Positions 10,901 through 21,126 are shown, counted from the first letter of the stretch. The stretch: 62,000 nt of DNA from Symbiodinium natans (GCA_905221605.1 CAJNDS010000117.1:1-62000); one strand, 5' to 3'. Numbers and translations: made by a program. The notes: generated from the letters alone by a model not told the origin.

Positions 10901-12560
10901 GCCGCCAGAAGCGGGGAAAGGTCGTTCTCCACGCCAGCCTTCGGGCTCGGACATGGAAATAGACGCGATTACCTGCCTGCAGGACTCTGTTGTTAAGCCA
11001 CAGCCAGGACCGAGTATCCTCAAGAAAGCGACGACAGGAGGAAAGAAGGCGGAAGTCGAGAAGCCACAAGGAAGAGAGAGCGGTGATTGCCGGCATGCTT
11101 TGCTTGAGACGCCGTTTGCTTTCTTGCTGCGAGGGCTTAGAGCCGAAGTATCCCCGAAAACGGTCCCTGAAGTTCCTCAAGAATACCCCGCAAGCACCCT
11201 GAGCGTGCCCGAAGTGCACAGAGCTTACCCCGAAACACCCCGAAAATGCCCGAAAGTACCCCGAAAATGCCCTGAAATGGCCCAGAAGTCTTTAGGAAAG
11301 TCTTGTTGGCATATTTTGGCATGGTTCTTGGCATGGCTTGTGGCATGTTTTGCGGTGTGTTGGCATGAGAGAGTTTTGTTTTCGAAGAAGGAAGGATCGG
11401 CGCATGCGGTGCGCAGCTCTGTTTTGGGGGTTGGAAGAATGACGCGCTAGGCGCGCGAGCCAAAAAGAGCAAGGAGGAGATGTTTTACCATGATTTTCAA
11501 GGGTCCCAAGCCTTAACGCAAGGCAGCGCTGGCATGTTTGGCATGTTGTCTTGTGCTTGTGCTGGGCATGACGTCCCTAGAACCCTGAAGCATGGCACGT
11601 GTGCTTGTGCGTGGCATGACGAATCGCTCCCCTTGCTTGTTGCCAGAAGCAGAAGTGGCAGCAACTATGGCCCTGGAACCTTGACATGGCTTGACTTGAT
11701 TTGTTTGGGATGGAGTGGCCAAGAGACCTCAAAAATAGCCGACCTGCGTCGTCCCTTTGGAAATCTGGCCACAGGGGGCGTAGAGGGGATTAGGCCCCTC
11801 TCACTGCTGCCTAAACCCTCCGGAGAAAGGCCAGCAGGGATTAGGCCTCTCTCACTCCTTCCTAAACCTTCTGGAGAGAGGACAGCAGGGATTAGGCCTC
11901 TCTCACTCCTTCCTAAACCTTCCGGAGAGAGGACAGCAGGGATTCGGCCCCTCTCACTGCTGCCTAAACCCTCCGGAGAAAGGCCAGCAGGGATTAGGCC
12001 TCTCTCACTCCTTCCTAAACCTTCAGAGGACAGCAGGGATTAGGCCCCTCTCACTGCTGCCTAAACCCTCCGGAGAAAGGCCAGCAGGGATTAGGCCTCT
12101 CTCACTCCTTCCTAAACCCTCCGGAGAGAGGACAGCAGGGATTAGGCCCCTCTCACTGCTGCCTAAACCCTCCGGAGAAAGGCCAGCAGGGATTAGGCCT
12201 CTCAAACTTGCGACGGCGCGTCCAGGTACGTGCTCGTTCCCGGTTGAGTCCGCGATGGTGTTCCTGCCTTGGTTGGGGTCGTTGTTTCGGGTCTTTGGAA
12301 ATTGCTCGAAAAGCTGTTTCAGAGAGACTCCAAGAGAACCCCTAAGATGAGGAGGATTAAGCCCCGACAAGGAGGATGTTGGATTCGTATTCGCACCCGA
12401 AAATGCTTCAAGCGTGTTTGCGTAGAACGAATCTTGTTGGTTGGTAGGAAAAGCCCGAAAGCCCCAACTAAGGGAAAGCCCAAAACCTTAAAGTTGTTGG
12501 CTTGTTTGCGGCATGTGTGTCATGTTTTGGCATGTTGTCTTGATGTGGCATGCTTTGTGT
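10901..12560 (+). repeat. Low-complexity block between protease and integrase
   Basis: A normal copia element has only a short linker here. This block instead holds runs of ccccgaaaatgcccgaaagt-like repeats (about 11150-11280), ttggcatg-type runs (11305-11365, 11528-11580, 12500-12560) and the 51-base minisatellite described separately. The reading frames present look like by-products of these repeats. It is probably expanded or inserted sequence inside a dead element. Confidence 0.6.
11786..12212 (+). repeat. 51-base minisatellite, about 8.4 copies
   Basis: Copies begin at gggatt(a/c)ggcc at 11786, 11837, 11888, 11939, 11990, 12035, 12086, 12137 and 12188 (partial). All are 51 bases except one of 45. 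Two variants (ccctctcactgctg and cctctctcactcctt) partly alternate, giving a hint of a 102-base higher-order unit. Because 51 is divisible by three, both strands stay open; the plus strand reads GIRPLSLLPKPSGERPA repeatedly. Nothing suggests that this peptide is made. Confidence 0.9.
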
Positions 12561-14092
12561 TGAAGGGAGATGATGAGAGAGTGCCGGAAGGAGGCTTAAA
12601 GCAGCCATTGACTGGGCATCTGCGGATGCTCAGAGGGCTGCCCCTTCCAGGAAGTGGCACAGGCTCTGATCCCTTAATCTTGGACCGTGATGATGGTGAA
12701 CCACCGTCTTCCTCAAACCAACCGAATCGTTCCCCACAAAACCCGGAACAACCTCCTGAGGCCCCAATTCCACAAGGAGAGGAGATTGAAGAAAGGATTC
12801 CTTTGCGAAGCCATGCACTTCAGGTACATAGATCCCGAGGTCATTTTCCCTATGATGTGAACTGCGAAAGCTGCTGCTCTAGCAAAGGAAAAGTCCCGGC
12901 CAGGAGACTGAAGAGGCAGCTACAGAAGGAGAATCAAACCATTGGGGTCGATTTCTATTATTTTGGGAAACTGAGGGTTCTTCTTATCGTACATGTTGCG
13001 TCCCGGTACTCAATGTCTATCCCCGCAATGGAACTACACGACCCGAACTTGTTATTCAACATCGATCGGTTTATCCGCGAAATTGGATTGCACCAAAAGA
13101 CTTTAACGTTCAGGTGCGATAACGAACAGGGTCTGATATCCATGTGCGAGAGGGTCGCGGCGCAGAGGCGCGAGAACCCTACGATTGTGGATGTTGTGCC
13201 AGGATACCGTCCGCAGTCTAAAGGTGCTGTGGAAAGACAGGTCTCTGCGATGAAGCAGGGATTTTGGTCGATATGGCTCGACCTAGAGGCGGAGATAAAG
13301 CGTCGACGACCTGTTGAAGAAGGTGGTGCTGCTTGGCGGTTACCTTTAGGTGGAATGTTGTGGCAGACTTGTTTGCTGTACGCCGCACGCAGTTTCAACT
13401 TGTGGAACTTTGACAGCAACAATAGTACCACAGCAATAGACAGGTTGCACGAGGAGATAGTCCAAAGGACTAGGACGCTTCCCTTCGGCTGTTCTGCGCA
13501 GGCTAAAGTTGGCGGTTCCAAACGACATCTAGAAAAGTTCCGGGGAGCCAAGACGGTTCGAGTGAGCTATCTGGGCCCCGTCCATCCTAGAGGTGGAGGT
13601 GTGTATGGGACTGTCATTGGAGGAGATGGAGAGATTGAGGTCTTTCCAGCGTGTCGTGGGATCTTTGAACGGGACGAACCCACGTACGACAGCCCAACGT
13701 TGGAGCTGTTAGCTAAAGCTAATCCTCTTGTGCTTGATACGCAGGACCCCGAAAAGCCTTTGCTGTTTGAACCGCCTGCGGAACCCATTGTTCCAAAAGA
13801 AGAGGAAATCGAAGCCCCAGAGGATGAAGAAATGATCCCGGAATATGTCCAGGACTACGAGCCCACGGAAATGGGCTCTGAGGGTCATGAGGGGGTAGCC
13901 GGAGGTGACCTTCCGGAGCCCGACATGGAGGACATGGAAATTGACTGGTTGACGGATCATTATCTTCAGAAGCTAGGTGAAGGACCTGACTGCCGCGCCG
14001 TGAGCAATCAAGCGGCGTCTTCCTGTGAGCTTAAGTTTGGGGGGAGTAGAATCTGTTGTCAGTCTTTTCGGAGACGTCTGGTGAGCTGTTAG
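12269..14092 (+). CDS. Copia-type integrase with acidic C-terminal region
   Basis: The zinc-binding-like HALQVHRSRGHFPYDVNCESC segment (about residues 186-206) is followed by the catalytic core. The acidic triad is D228 (GVDFYYFG), D284 (CDNEQG) and E322 (KGAVERQ). The spacing is 56 and then 37 intervening residues, fitting the retroviral integrase fold that inserts the DNA copy. The true N-terminus is unclear, because the first ~150 residues come from the low-complexity block. A Pro/Glu/Asp-rich tail (about residues 500-570) links to the RT. The frame closes at 14092 and the homologous sequence resumes one frame back. It was probably part of a single gag-pol in the active ancestor. Confidence 0.88.
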   Translation: MVGVVVSGLWKLLEKLFQRDSKRTPKMRRIKPRQGGCWIRIRTRKCFKRVCVERILLVGRKSPKAPTKGKPKTLKLLACLRHVCHVLACCLDVACFVLKGDDERVPEGGLKQPLTGHLRMLRGLPLPGSGTGSDPLILDRDDGEPPSSSNQPNRSPQNPEQPPEAPIPQGEEIEERIPLRSHALQVHRSRGHFPYDVNCESCCSSKGKVPARRLKRQLQKENQTIGVDFYYFGKLRVLLIVHVASRYSMSIPAMELHDPNLLFNIDRFIREIGLHQKTLTFRCDNEQGLISMCERVAAQRRENPTIVDVVPGYRPQSKGAVERQVSAMKQGFWSIWLDLEAEIKRRRPVEEGGAAWRLPLGGMLWQTCLLYAARSFNLWNFDSNNSTTAIDRLHEEIVQRTRTLPFGCSAQAKVGGSKRHLEKFRGAKTVRVSYLGPVHPRGGGVYGTVIGGDGEIEVFPACRGIFERDEPTYDSPTLELLAKANPLVLDTQDPEKPLLFEPPAEPIVPKEEEIEAPEDEEMIPEYVQDYEPTEMGSEGHEGVAGGDLPEPDMEDMEIDWLTDHYLQKLGEGPDCRAVSNQAASSCELKFGGSRICCQSFRRRLVSC

Positions 14093-14640
14093 ATCCCAAA
14101 CTCCTCTATCTGTCCATGAAATTAGAACTAGAAGAATTGGAGTCGTTCAACGTTGGAGAAGTGGTGAGCGAGCGAGAAGCGTATCGACTTGCTAAGGAGA
14201 GCGGAAGAAGAGTTCTTTCGAGCCGTTGGGTCAATACGGTTAAGAAGCCTGGTCTTTACCGCTCTAGACTCTAGACTTGTTGTCCGCGATTTTGCCGCTA
14301 TGGGCGGCGCCACGCTCGCTGAGGGGATCTATTCTCCTACCACCAGCCTGGAAGGGCTGCGGCTCCTACTTTCCGTTCTGTGTAGAAAAGGGTCTGTGCT
14401 GTCCTGTGACGTTTCGGTAGCGTTTATGCACGCCGCTATTGCGCGGCCGGAGTTTGTGCAGCTTCCGAGTAACGTAGGAAACGCAAAGACCGGCGAAAGG
14501 GTCTTCTTGAAACTGTTTCGTGCCATGAACGGGCTTCGAAGTGCCCCGCTCTCTTGGTACAAGGAGCTGTCGGCGTACCTTGGGGGGCTTAAGGCGGGCT
14601 TCAGGGAGCTTGAGGGGGGCTTAAGAGGGAGCTTAAGACT
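14056..14640 (+). pseudogene. Truncated copia-type reverse transcriptase
   Basis: The N-terminal RT region is readable in two frames: LSSRWVNTVKKPG up to 14274, then LVVRDFA, the DVSVAFMHA block (first catalytic region, near 14408-14430) and FLKLFRAMNGLRSAPLSWY. The frame break coincides with a perfect 7-base tandem duplication, tctagac at 14263-14269 and 14270-14276; one copy less keeps the frame. After about 14580 the match ends in a GGGGGGCTTAAG-rich run. The YxDD catalytic block, RNase H and 3' LTR are absent. Dead. Confidence 0.85.
14582..14640 (+). repeat. G-rich gggcttaag repeat at the truncation point of the copia RT
   Basis: Five imperfect copies of g(3-6)(a)gcttaag(g) replace the expected RT sequence. 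A closely similar run lies at 31376-31432, just after a poly(A) retroposon end. Confidence 0.7.
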
Positions 14641-15098
14641 CTATGCCTCCCCTCCTCCAAAAGGAACGCGTGTCAGCAGTATGTACTGCATGGCGATATA
14701 GCGATGACCAAGCCCATGCAGGCGATTATCCGACCCACAGAGGCAGATGCAACGGGCTGGAACCACTACTTCCAAGAGAAGTGCGGCACCTCTTGCGTTT
14801 GGATTGCTCTGCCTTTTTTGCGTGACAGCAACTCGATCTGCTTTGCGGAGCAAGCCACAGTTCGCTGTTTTCTCTTGCATACAGGGCGGCCAGGCATAGG
14901 CAACATGCATTGCAGTGCCCTGACGAGTCGTGTGCTTGCTGCACCTGTGTGCACTGCCTGCTATACCCTCCCATGGTCTCGCGCAGTTGCCGGACACGGA
15001 GCGGGTAGGGGAGGCCCTGCCTCCTTCGCCCTTTCAGTTTCCGATGGAACGCGGACTGCCCGCCAGAGCAGGAAAACGCATCTGACATTACGCAGGCT
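14641..15098 (+). other. Remnant upstream of the interrupted ORF, no complete gene
   Basis: Open stretches start at 14704 (MTKPMQAIIRPTEADATGW) and continue in mixed frames. Around 14993-15083 one frame reads DTERVGEALPPSPFQFPMER before a stop. These look like the degraded 5' continuation of the ORF at 15099. No family is recognised. Confidence 0.35.
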
Positions 15099-15437
15099 TT
15101 GGAAACGGATCAGAACTTCCCTGAACCCACCCCGATGGAATCTGCCGTGGGTACGGTCACTGGCAAGCCACCGGACCCGCAGGGGTGGCATCCAGCGGTT
15201 GATTACCTTGCGTTGCTCAACTGCCTGCTCCCGCAGCTGCGAGACACGGAGCACGCAGGTGCCAACGTCCTCCTCTTGGTCACAGACAGTCGAAATTTCC
15301 TGTCCATCCCGCACTTCTCCTACTTTATACGACATCTCGTTGCACGGATGCAGTGGGAAGGAACTCATAGGGAAAAGTGGTTCCCTATCTTTGTGAACGC
15401 TCTAGAGGCTGGACTAGCGGCAGTGCACTTCACGTGG
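15099..15437 (+). pseudogene. 5' part of a host-side ORF split by the tyrosine-recombinase element (DHD-type protein)
   Basis: This reading frame holds LLLVTDSRNFLSIPHFSYF and NALEAGLAAVHFTW, then runs into the retroelement at 15438. It joins exactly in frame to 25268 (codon G|CG, giving HFTW|AGPEIM), and then continues with LAPGTVLTLLDHDTLF. The T-L-L-D-H-D segment after a Rossmann-like LLLVTD strand recalls the DxD metal site of nucleotide-sugar glycosyltransferases (GT-A fold); this is only a resemblance. The start is uncertain because stops and frame changes precede it. It belongs to a poly(A)-ended decayed unit reaching 31330. Confidence 0.6.
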
Positions 15438-15549
15438 GTCATGTGTTTACTCATAACTGTTTGCTGTTTGTGAAAGATCACCGTACTTTGTCGTTTTTGG
15501 TTCAAGCCACATACCAAATCAGTGCAATGCTGGCTAGCTTTACTTTTGA
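15436..15549 (+). repeat. Split direct repeat A1 (left end)
   Basis: It is identical over 114 bases to A2 at 24784-24897, starting gggtcatgtgtttac and ending cttttga. It marks the left end of the element. Confidence 0.95.
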
Positions 15550-15932
15550 TTGCTTCGTAGAGCAGGCATTTGAGCACCATTTGAGCAAGACATTCGACGC
15601 AGCAGCTTATCTTTACATTGCAATTTTAGGTGATTCCTTTCCGCATTAGGCGGCGTGCAAGCGTTCCTTTGGGGACGCGGATGTCGTCTGGCTTCGGCTG
15701 GCTTCCTCTCGGGTATCACATCAGTGATCTCGAGGACTTGGCCTTGCGCAAATTACTTTGGACTTCGGTTTGGGATTTTTCGGATAAAGCTTCACGGGTC
15801 CAAACCCAACAGTCTTGCTTTGACATCCACCTGGGTTCCCGAGCTCTTTACGGGCTACACTCCGTTCCAGTTGATCGTGCAGATCATCTTTGGGCACTCC
15901 GCACCACTCCCCGAAGTCATCCTTAATTTTCC
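15550..15932 (+). other. Leader of the tyrosine-recombinase element
   Basis: Between A1 and the recombinase frame lies AT-richer sequence without a convincing gene. It may hold the promoter and RNA leader; no specific motif is recognised. Confidence 0.4.
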
Positions 15933-17861
15933 TTGGTCTTTGAGATGTCCACTGACCCGACCCCGCATGCTGCAATCGTGGCAGTTGACCCCATTGAACC
16001 ACACTCTGGACATCACGCAGAGCACGACACTTCGGCTTTCTCGCCAGTCAGGGTCAAGCGTTTTCGGAATAATCCTCTGGGTCCAGGGCGTGCCGCGGCT
16101 AGCAATTTGATTGATGCTGTTTCAAATTTTGATCAAACTTTGGGGGAGAGTGTGCCAAGCGAACACTTCCCGTCACCTCCACTACCTGTGTGTTCGCAAT
16201 CCTTTGTCATGTCTGCAACTCCCAAATCTTCAGCTGCCTCAGGTTCTTGGTCGGTCGTTGCTTCTTTGCATCCTGGGACGACCCTGGAACGCCCGGCATC
16301 AAAGTCGCATCCTTTGCCGGCACCTAATCGGACTCTCTGTCCTAGGACTAGGCCCTCGGTTGCTTTGGTTCCTGGCGCAACGCCTTTGCCAGCCCCCACT
16401 AGGCTTAATATACATCGGGCTTGCCTGCCTTCGGAAGCGCCCCTGCCTCCGCCACACTATCAACCTGCCCGCGCATACTCAACTTATCCCTCAGAAGCTC
16501 ACGGCGTGCAGGTTTTTGCTCCACTTCAGGAAGGGGCAAGGTCTGCCTCAGAAGCTGAACCTCCTCATCGTTCTTCTTTTGTTCGCCCTTCCCCAAAGGG
16601 ACCTGCAGCATTGAAGTCTAGTGATCACACCCCCGCACTCTGCCCTGAGGCCGCTGCGATTGCCTCCAATTTGGGGGGGGTTGTTCTTCAGAGCACCCTG
16701 CATTCTGAGGCCTGGGATGCCATTTTATTGCTCTGGCGTTCTTTGGTAGACATCATTGGCCCTTACAGTTCAGTGCTGCAGCAGCTTCAGGGATCACCTA
16801 ATGGCCCTGCTTTGACATTGAAGCTTTTGCAGCTCAACGCGGACACAACCGCTTTACGCTATGTCAAAGCTTGTTTGGCCTACTTCGAATTTCTTGTTGA
16901 CCTCGGGCATTCCTTGGACAATCTCTCCCAACTTGCTGCAGTTGAGGCAGTCTACGCTTTACACTGCAGCCGTTCCCAGGACGATGACTCTTCTCTGGAC
17001 CGGGAACAGATTGCTTTGGTTTTTCCGCTCAACACCCTGAAGGCGCTGCGTTGGTTGGTGAAAACCGTGACCCTTCACTTCCCAGACCTCTACTCAGGCC
17101 TGTTCAGAGCTTTGTCTGCTCAGCCATCCTCAGATCGTTCTGAAGCCATGCCACTTCCTTTGGACTTTGTCGCCTTTCTTGAATCGGTTGTGCTCGATCT
17201 TCTTTCCGCTCCTGAACTTGCTCTTTTTGCCGGCTCCGCATTGGTATGTATATGGTCTTCGCTGCGCTTTGGGGACGCTTCCCACGTATCCTGGTCAGCT
17301 CTTCTGTTTGACCCTCAAGCATTAGTCATTCGTGGCCTTGCCTATCGTACAAAAACATCTCGGCGTGGCATGGCTTTTGCTTTCTACGCAGAGGGCATAT
17401 ACGGCCCTTGGGGTATTCGCTGGCTCCAGCTTCTGGATGCCCTGTGGGGTTCTTTGGAACAACTCTCCCCCAACGTGGTTCCTGACTCCCTCTTTTTCTG
17501 CTCCTCGCTTCTGGATGACGCTTGCGACTTTGCATTTTGCCCCGCGTCATATGCATCGGCACTGCGTTGTCTGCGTTCAGCTTTGAACCTGTGGGGTCGG
17601 TTAGGGTACGATGCGTCTCGCAATTTCACTTTGCATTCTTGCAAGGCGACAGTCTTGTCCTGGTGTTCGCAGCTTGGCCTTGGCGACATGGCACGCCGTG
17701 AACAGGGACATCATCGCACCACCTCAGTCACTCTTTACGGTCGAGATGATACGCACGCGGCCCTGGCCCTAGCTCTTCACAGGCCTCGATCCTTGGCAAG
17801 ATCCGCGCTGGCGCTTTTCGTCCCAGCATTTCCCAACACCGCGGAGCTCAGTCACCGATAG
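15933..17861 (+). CDS. Tyrosine recombinase of the retroelement
   Basis: 643 codons including the stop. The N-terminal ~250 residues are Ser/Pro/Ala-rich and look unstructured. The C-terminal half is the recombinase. Box I arginine is in SLRFGD (codon 17265). A lysine-bearing TKTSRRG turn follows near 17350. The H-x-x-K motif HSCKAT starts at 17634, GHHRTTS is near 17710, and the nucleophile tyrosine is in TLYGRDD (codon 17736). The usual HxxR is HxxK here. It would cut and rejoin DNA to insert the circular element copy. The frame is intact from start to stop. Its place upstream of gag is unlike DIRS1, where the recombinase is last. Confidence 0.88.
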   Translation: MVFEMSTDPTPHAAIVAVDPIEPHSGHHAEHDTSAFSPVRVKRFRNNPLGPGRAAASNLIDAVSNFDQTLGESVPSEHFPSPPLPVCSQSFVMSATPKSSAASGSWSVVASLHPGTTLERPASKSHPLPAPNRTLCPRTRPSVALVPGATPLPAPTRLNIHRACLPSEAPLPPPHYQPARAYSTYPSEAHGVQVFAPLQEGARSASEAEPPHRSSFVRPSPKGPAALKSSDHTPALCPEAAAIASNLGGVVLQSTLHSEAWDAILLLWRSLVDIIGPYSSVLQQLQGSPNGPALTLKLLQLNADTTALRYVKACLAYFEFLVDLGHSLDNLSQLAAVEAVYALHCSRSQDDDSSLDREQIALVFPLNTLKALRWLVKTVTLHFPDLYSGLFRALSAQPSSDRSEAMPLPLDFVAFLESVVLDLLSAPELALFAGSALVCIWSSLRFGDASHVSWSALLFDPQALVIRGLAYRTKTSRRGMAFAFYAEGIYGPWGIRWLQLLDALWGSLEQLSPNVVPDSLFFCSSLLDDACDFAFCPASYASALRCLRSALNLWGRLGYDASRNFTLHSCKATVLSWCSQLGLGDMARREQGHHRTTSVTLYGRDDTHAALALALHRPRSLARSALALFVPAFPNTAELSHR

Positions 17862-18596
17862 CAGCAGCTCTTCCTTTGCTATCCAGCCAGTCCACTTCAG
17901 CGTCTAGAGAAACAATGTCTCAGGCCGCATCTGCATCTTTGGGGAAGTCGCCAGATCTACACCCTGGCATTTTCTTGGCTTCAGCTAAGACCGTACATAG
18001 AGCGGTCGACTGCGACGTTGCTCTGTCGCAAGCTTGCTGGCAGGGAAGGGCATGTAAGACGGCTTGTGGGGCTGTCGTTCGCAATGAATGGACAATACTT
18101 TTTGAGCTTGAGGCACAGGACGCTTCTGGGGCCCGCCGTGCACTTTGCAAACGGCCCTCCTGTTTTGGCAGTGGCCTATGCCTTTGACCTCGGATCCTCT
18201 TCTTGCTGCGAGTCTCAGTAAAAGGAGTCTCGCTTTCGGGCAGTCTTGCATCACTTTGCTTTCGAGCTTTGTCTACTTTGCATTTTTAGTCGGTGCTTGG
18301 ATCAGGACTTCAGTGCTTACTCGCATCGCTTCGGCCCAGCTTTTGGCTCTTACCTCCTGGGGGGGTGGATTGGGATTGCAGAGCTTTTTCCCTTGGCCTC
18401 GCACTCAGAGATTCTGAACTGCCGGTGAGCGTCGTGTGTAATAACTACACAGCTGTTCAGTGCTTCGCTTTCGCACTCAGAGCTTGTGCATCTTTATTTC
18501 ATCGCTTTACCTCAGAGCTTTTGGCTTCGCTCTAGCCTTCCCCATCTTTGACAGGGAATTGTCTTTTGCTTTGGTGGCTCTGCCCACCTTCGCTTA
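17862..18596 (+). other. Spacer downstream of the recombinase
   Basis: There is no clear gene. A short open frame at 17876-18187 contains a Cys/His-containing stretch (HRAVDCDVALSQACW, ACKTACGAVV) that might be a displaced C-terminal piece of the recombinase protein. Otherwise the sequence is AT-richer and broken by stops. Confidence 0.35.
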
Positions 18597-19391
18597 TTGC
18601 TGGCAATGGCAAATACTGACATTTTCCTGGGCCTGGCAGAGGCTGATGTCAACAAGGCAGTGGCGTGGCTGGAAGACGCGCGCCACATGCCGGCGTCTAG
18701 TGGTTTTTCACCAACGCAATGGCTGTGGCATTGGTTCTCGTCTACGCCAGCCTTTGCGCCTGTGACGGAGGCTGCGGAGAAGATGGACACCGTCTTTGGC
18801 TTTAGCTCTGGCGATTGGGCTTTTCATTGGGTCGAAGAGATGGAAAAAGCTACCCTGAACCCGGGTTCAGCACCGACGCAGACTGCTTTGGACAGCAAGT
18901 GGCCGCATTTTCCTAATGGCCACCGCTCCCTGGGACTGGCCCCTGCAGATCTTCTCCGTGCGCATGCGTGGTTGGAAGAGGCCGCTTCTTTCAATGGTGC
19001 CGGCGGCTGGGAAGAAGACGACTGGCTTCGCTATTGGATGGAGCAGGACTCAGCCTTTGAGACTTTGCTTCAGCGCGCTAGGGAGGCCGACCATGGCTGG
19101 AATATTGGTCAATGGCTTTGGCTTTGGGTGTCGCAAGCCGACCGACCTCAGCCACCTCCGGCGCCTCCTTTGGGCACTGCGCCGCCTTTGGCTACTGGCA
19201 TTGGGCCGGACGCTTTCCCGCTCAGCCAGCACAATGAGACGGTAATCGTCCGGCAGATTTACTGCCGTTCCACATGTCAGGACTGCGGGGCTGGCCATTG
19301 CGGGGTCGTCCTTACACGCGAAGATTTGCCTCATCGGCACCGCTGTGGCATTTGTTACAAAGCTTTTAGAAGGGCACAAGGGCAACCCTGA
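18597..19391 (+). CDS. Trp-rich repeat protein with C-terminal Cys/His cluster, unrecognised
   Basis: 264 residues. ATG codons occur at 18597 and 18606. It contains two repeats of a module of about 130 residues, each with LGLA.AD....A.AWLE(D/E)A, then a Gly-rich turn, then W-(L/A)-(W/F/R)-(H/Y)-W: WLWHWF (about residue 42), WAFHWV (73), WLRYWM (149), WLWLWV (180). The C-terminus has CRSTCQDCGAGHC and, later, HRHRCGIC, a plausible zinc-binding cluster. It lies between the recombinase and Gag in the same direction. I do not recognise it. It may be a second structural or nucleic-acid-binding protein of the element. The frame is intact, so it may be under selection. Confidence 0.55.
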   Translation: MLAMANTDIFLGLAEADVNKAVAWLEDARHMPASSGFSPTQWLWHWFSSTPAFAPVTEAAEKMDTVFGFSSGDWAFHWVEEMEKATLNPGSAPTQTALDSKWPHFPNGHRSLGLAPADLLRAHAWLEEAASFNGAGGWEEDDWLRYWMEQDSAFETLLQRAREADHGWNIGQWLWLWVSQADRPQPPPAPPLGTAPPLATGIGPDAFPLSQHNETVIVRQIYCRSTCQDCGAGHCGVVLTREDLPHRHRCGICYKAFRRAQGQP

Positions 19392-19819
19392 GAAAGCCTT
19401 TACATCAGCATTTGGCTTTCATTTTGCCCCCCTCTTCTTTGGCTTTGCCCTTTGTGGTGGGGCGCAGTACATAGAGCGTTGCTGGCTTTATTTCGCCGCA
19501 TTTTCCCTCAGCGAGCTTTAGGCTGCTCGAGGGCGTCTGGCATCGGAGCGTGCCGATGGAAATCAGAGCTTGCGTGCAGTTTCGGAGCTTCTTTCAATTC
19601 TGGTTGCTTTTGTGTATTTTCCCCCATACATGCTCTCGCGCCCAGGTCTGGCTGTGGACGCTCCACACATTCCTCCAGGCGCACCTCTCAGAGTGTTTCG
19701 TCCTTTCCTTGGCCCAGCTTATTGACTTTGCACTGGCTTTACGGCCTCCTCTGTGCGTCAAGTTCTTCTATCTGCTCTGTGCCGCTTTGGCGTGTTTCAC
19801 TTTGGCCGACACATGTTCT

Positions 19820-21126
19820 ATGGCCGACCCAGGGAGCGACAATGGGAGAGGCCTTCTCATGCAGCCGACCCCCTCAGACAAGCTTTCAGTTCTTTGGGAA
19901 TCTTTGAACCTTGATTTCCCGGAAGAGGTTGTGTCTCATTCGGAGTTGAACCGCACCATTCGTAATTTTGGGTTCCTGGCTACCTCCTTTGACCAGTTGG
20001 ACCAGTGGTTGGAGTCACACGGTCTCCTGGACTTTGGCTCCGGGACACATGCGGACCTTCGGTGTCTTTGGCACAGGTCACATGCATTGGCTTGTTCTGA
20101 GGGACACACGGCAGCTGTGCCCTTTCCGCCGCAACCCTCTGCTCTGCCTTTACCGCAGGACCAGTCCTTCAGCGCGGCTTCAGACCCTAACCACACCATG
20201 TCAGGTGCTGCATCGTGGAACGAGCCTTTCCCAGCTAAGCTCTCCTCAGACAAAACGGCCGAGCTTCGAGCCGCTTTCCTGCGGAAATACCCTAGCGAGG
20301 TTTTGGACGATTCCACTATGCCTTCGGCTCGTCTCCTTGCTTTGGCGTTTAAACAAGCCTCGTCCCAAGAGTGGCGCTTCATCCCTTGGCGTTGGCGCAT
20401 GTCAGTGCTTGAGCTTGAAGAGCAGCAGTTGCAGCGCCCCCGCAAGCTAGCCAGGACTGAGTTGGCAGATCTCATTTTGGATGATGTCCCCTCTCGGAAC
20501 CTCCCGGACACACTGGGCATGTTTGCATCGAGTCTACCTTCCTCCGTTTTGCTTCGGCTCGCTTTGACAATAGCAGTGGCCTTCGCCCACCCAACGCATT
20601 GGAATGTGAGCAGGCAGATCGCCGATTTTGGGAGGCTGTGTCCGAACTCCGTTTGCAAGGTTGGTCTTTGGACGACTGCATCCATGAGAACACAGCCGTC
20701 CGCAGCGAGCTGGCTTCTCTTTTGGCTCCGCGCGTTTTTCTGCCTAAGGCCATGCGCCGCCCGGAGGGCAAAGGAGCAGGTGGAGGAAAGGGCAATGGCC
20801 CCGGTGCTGGCTTTGGCAACGGACGCGGACGCGGCAAAGGCAAGGGGGATGGAAGAGGTCGTGGGAGTGGCCTTGGCACCGGTCGCGGGGGATCCGGTCT
20901 GGGCAACCAAGGCAACTCCGCGGGGACCTCCACAAATCGTCAAGAGTGGGCATCCTCCGCAAAAATTAACGGAGAAGTCAAGACCCTTTGTATGCGCTGG
21001 AGTCAGCGCACAGGATGCAAAAATCCGTCATGCCGCTTTGAACACCTTTGTCCCGTGAAGCTCCCCAGTGGCAAGATTTGTCTTGGCAACCATCCGGCAT
21101 GGCAACATACTGACACCCCGCATTGA
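19820..21126 (+). pseudogene. Gag-like protein with Gly/Arg tail and CCCH zinc finger, one frame change
   Basis: From ATG 19820 the first frame (MADPGSDNGRG) covers helical capsid-like sequence up to about 20540. The continuation is one frame back from about 20550 (RFDNSSGLRPPNALECEQ) and includes SELRLQGWSLDDC. It then has a GKG/RGRG-rich basic tract (20755-20910) and a C-x8-C-x4-C-x3-H finger (CMRWSQRTGCKNPSCRFEH, about 20989-21047). A CCCH finger in place of the retroviral CCHC knuckle is notable. It would package element RNA. The frame ends in TGA at 21124-21126, and the pol frame continues after it without a frame change. Confidence 0.7.

Noticed and set aside
12269-12720. N-terminal 150 residues of the integrase frame as a real domain
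   Set aside because: They come from the ttggcatg-type repeat block and contain no known fold or motif.
20472-20933. Minus-strand Pro-rich ORF opposite the Gag Gly/Arg tract
   Set aside because: It is the mirror of the GKG/RGG-coding strand and contains only Pro/Arg/Leu repeats.
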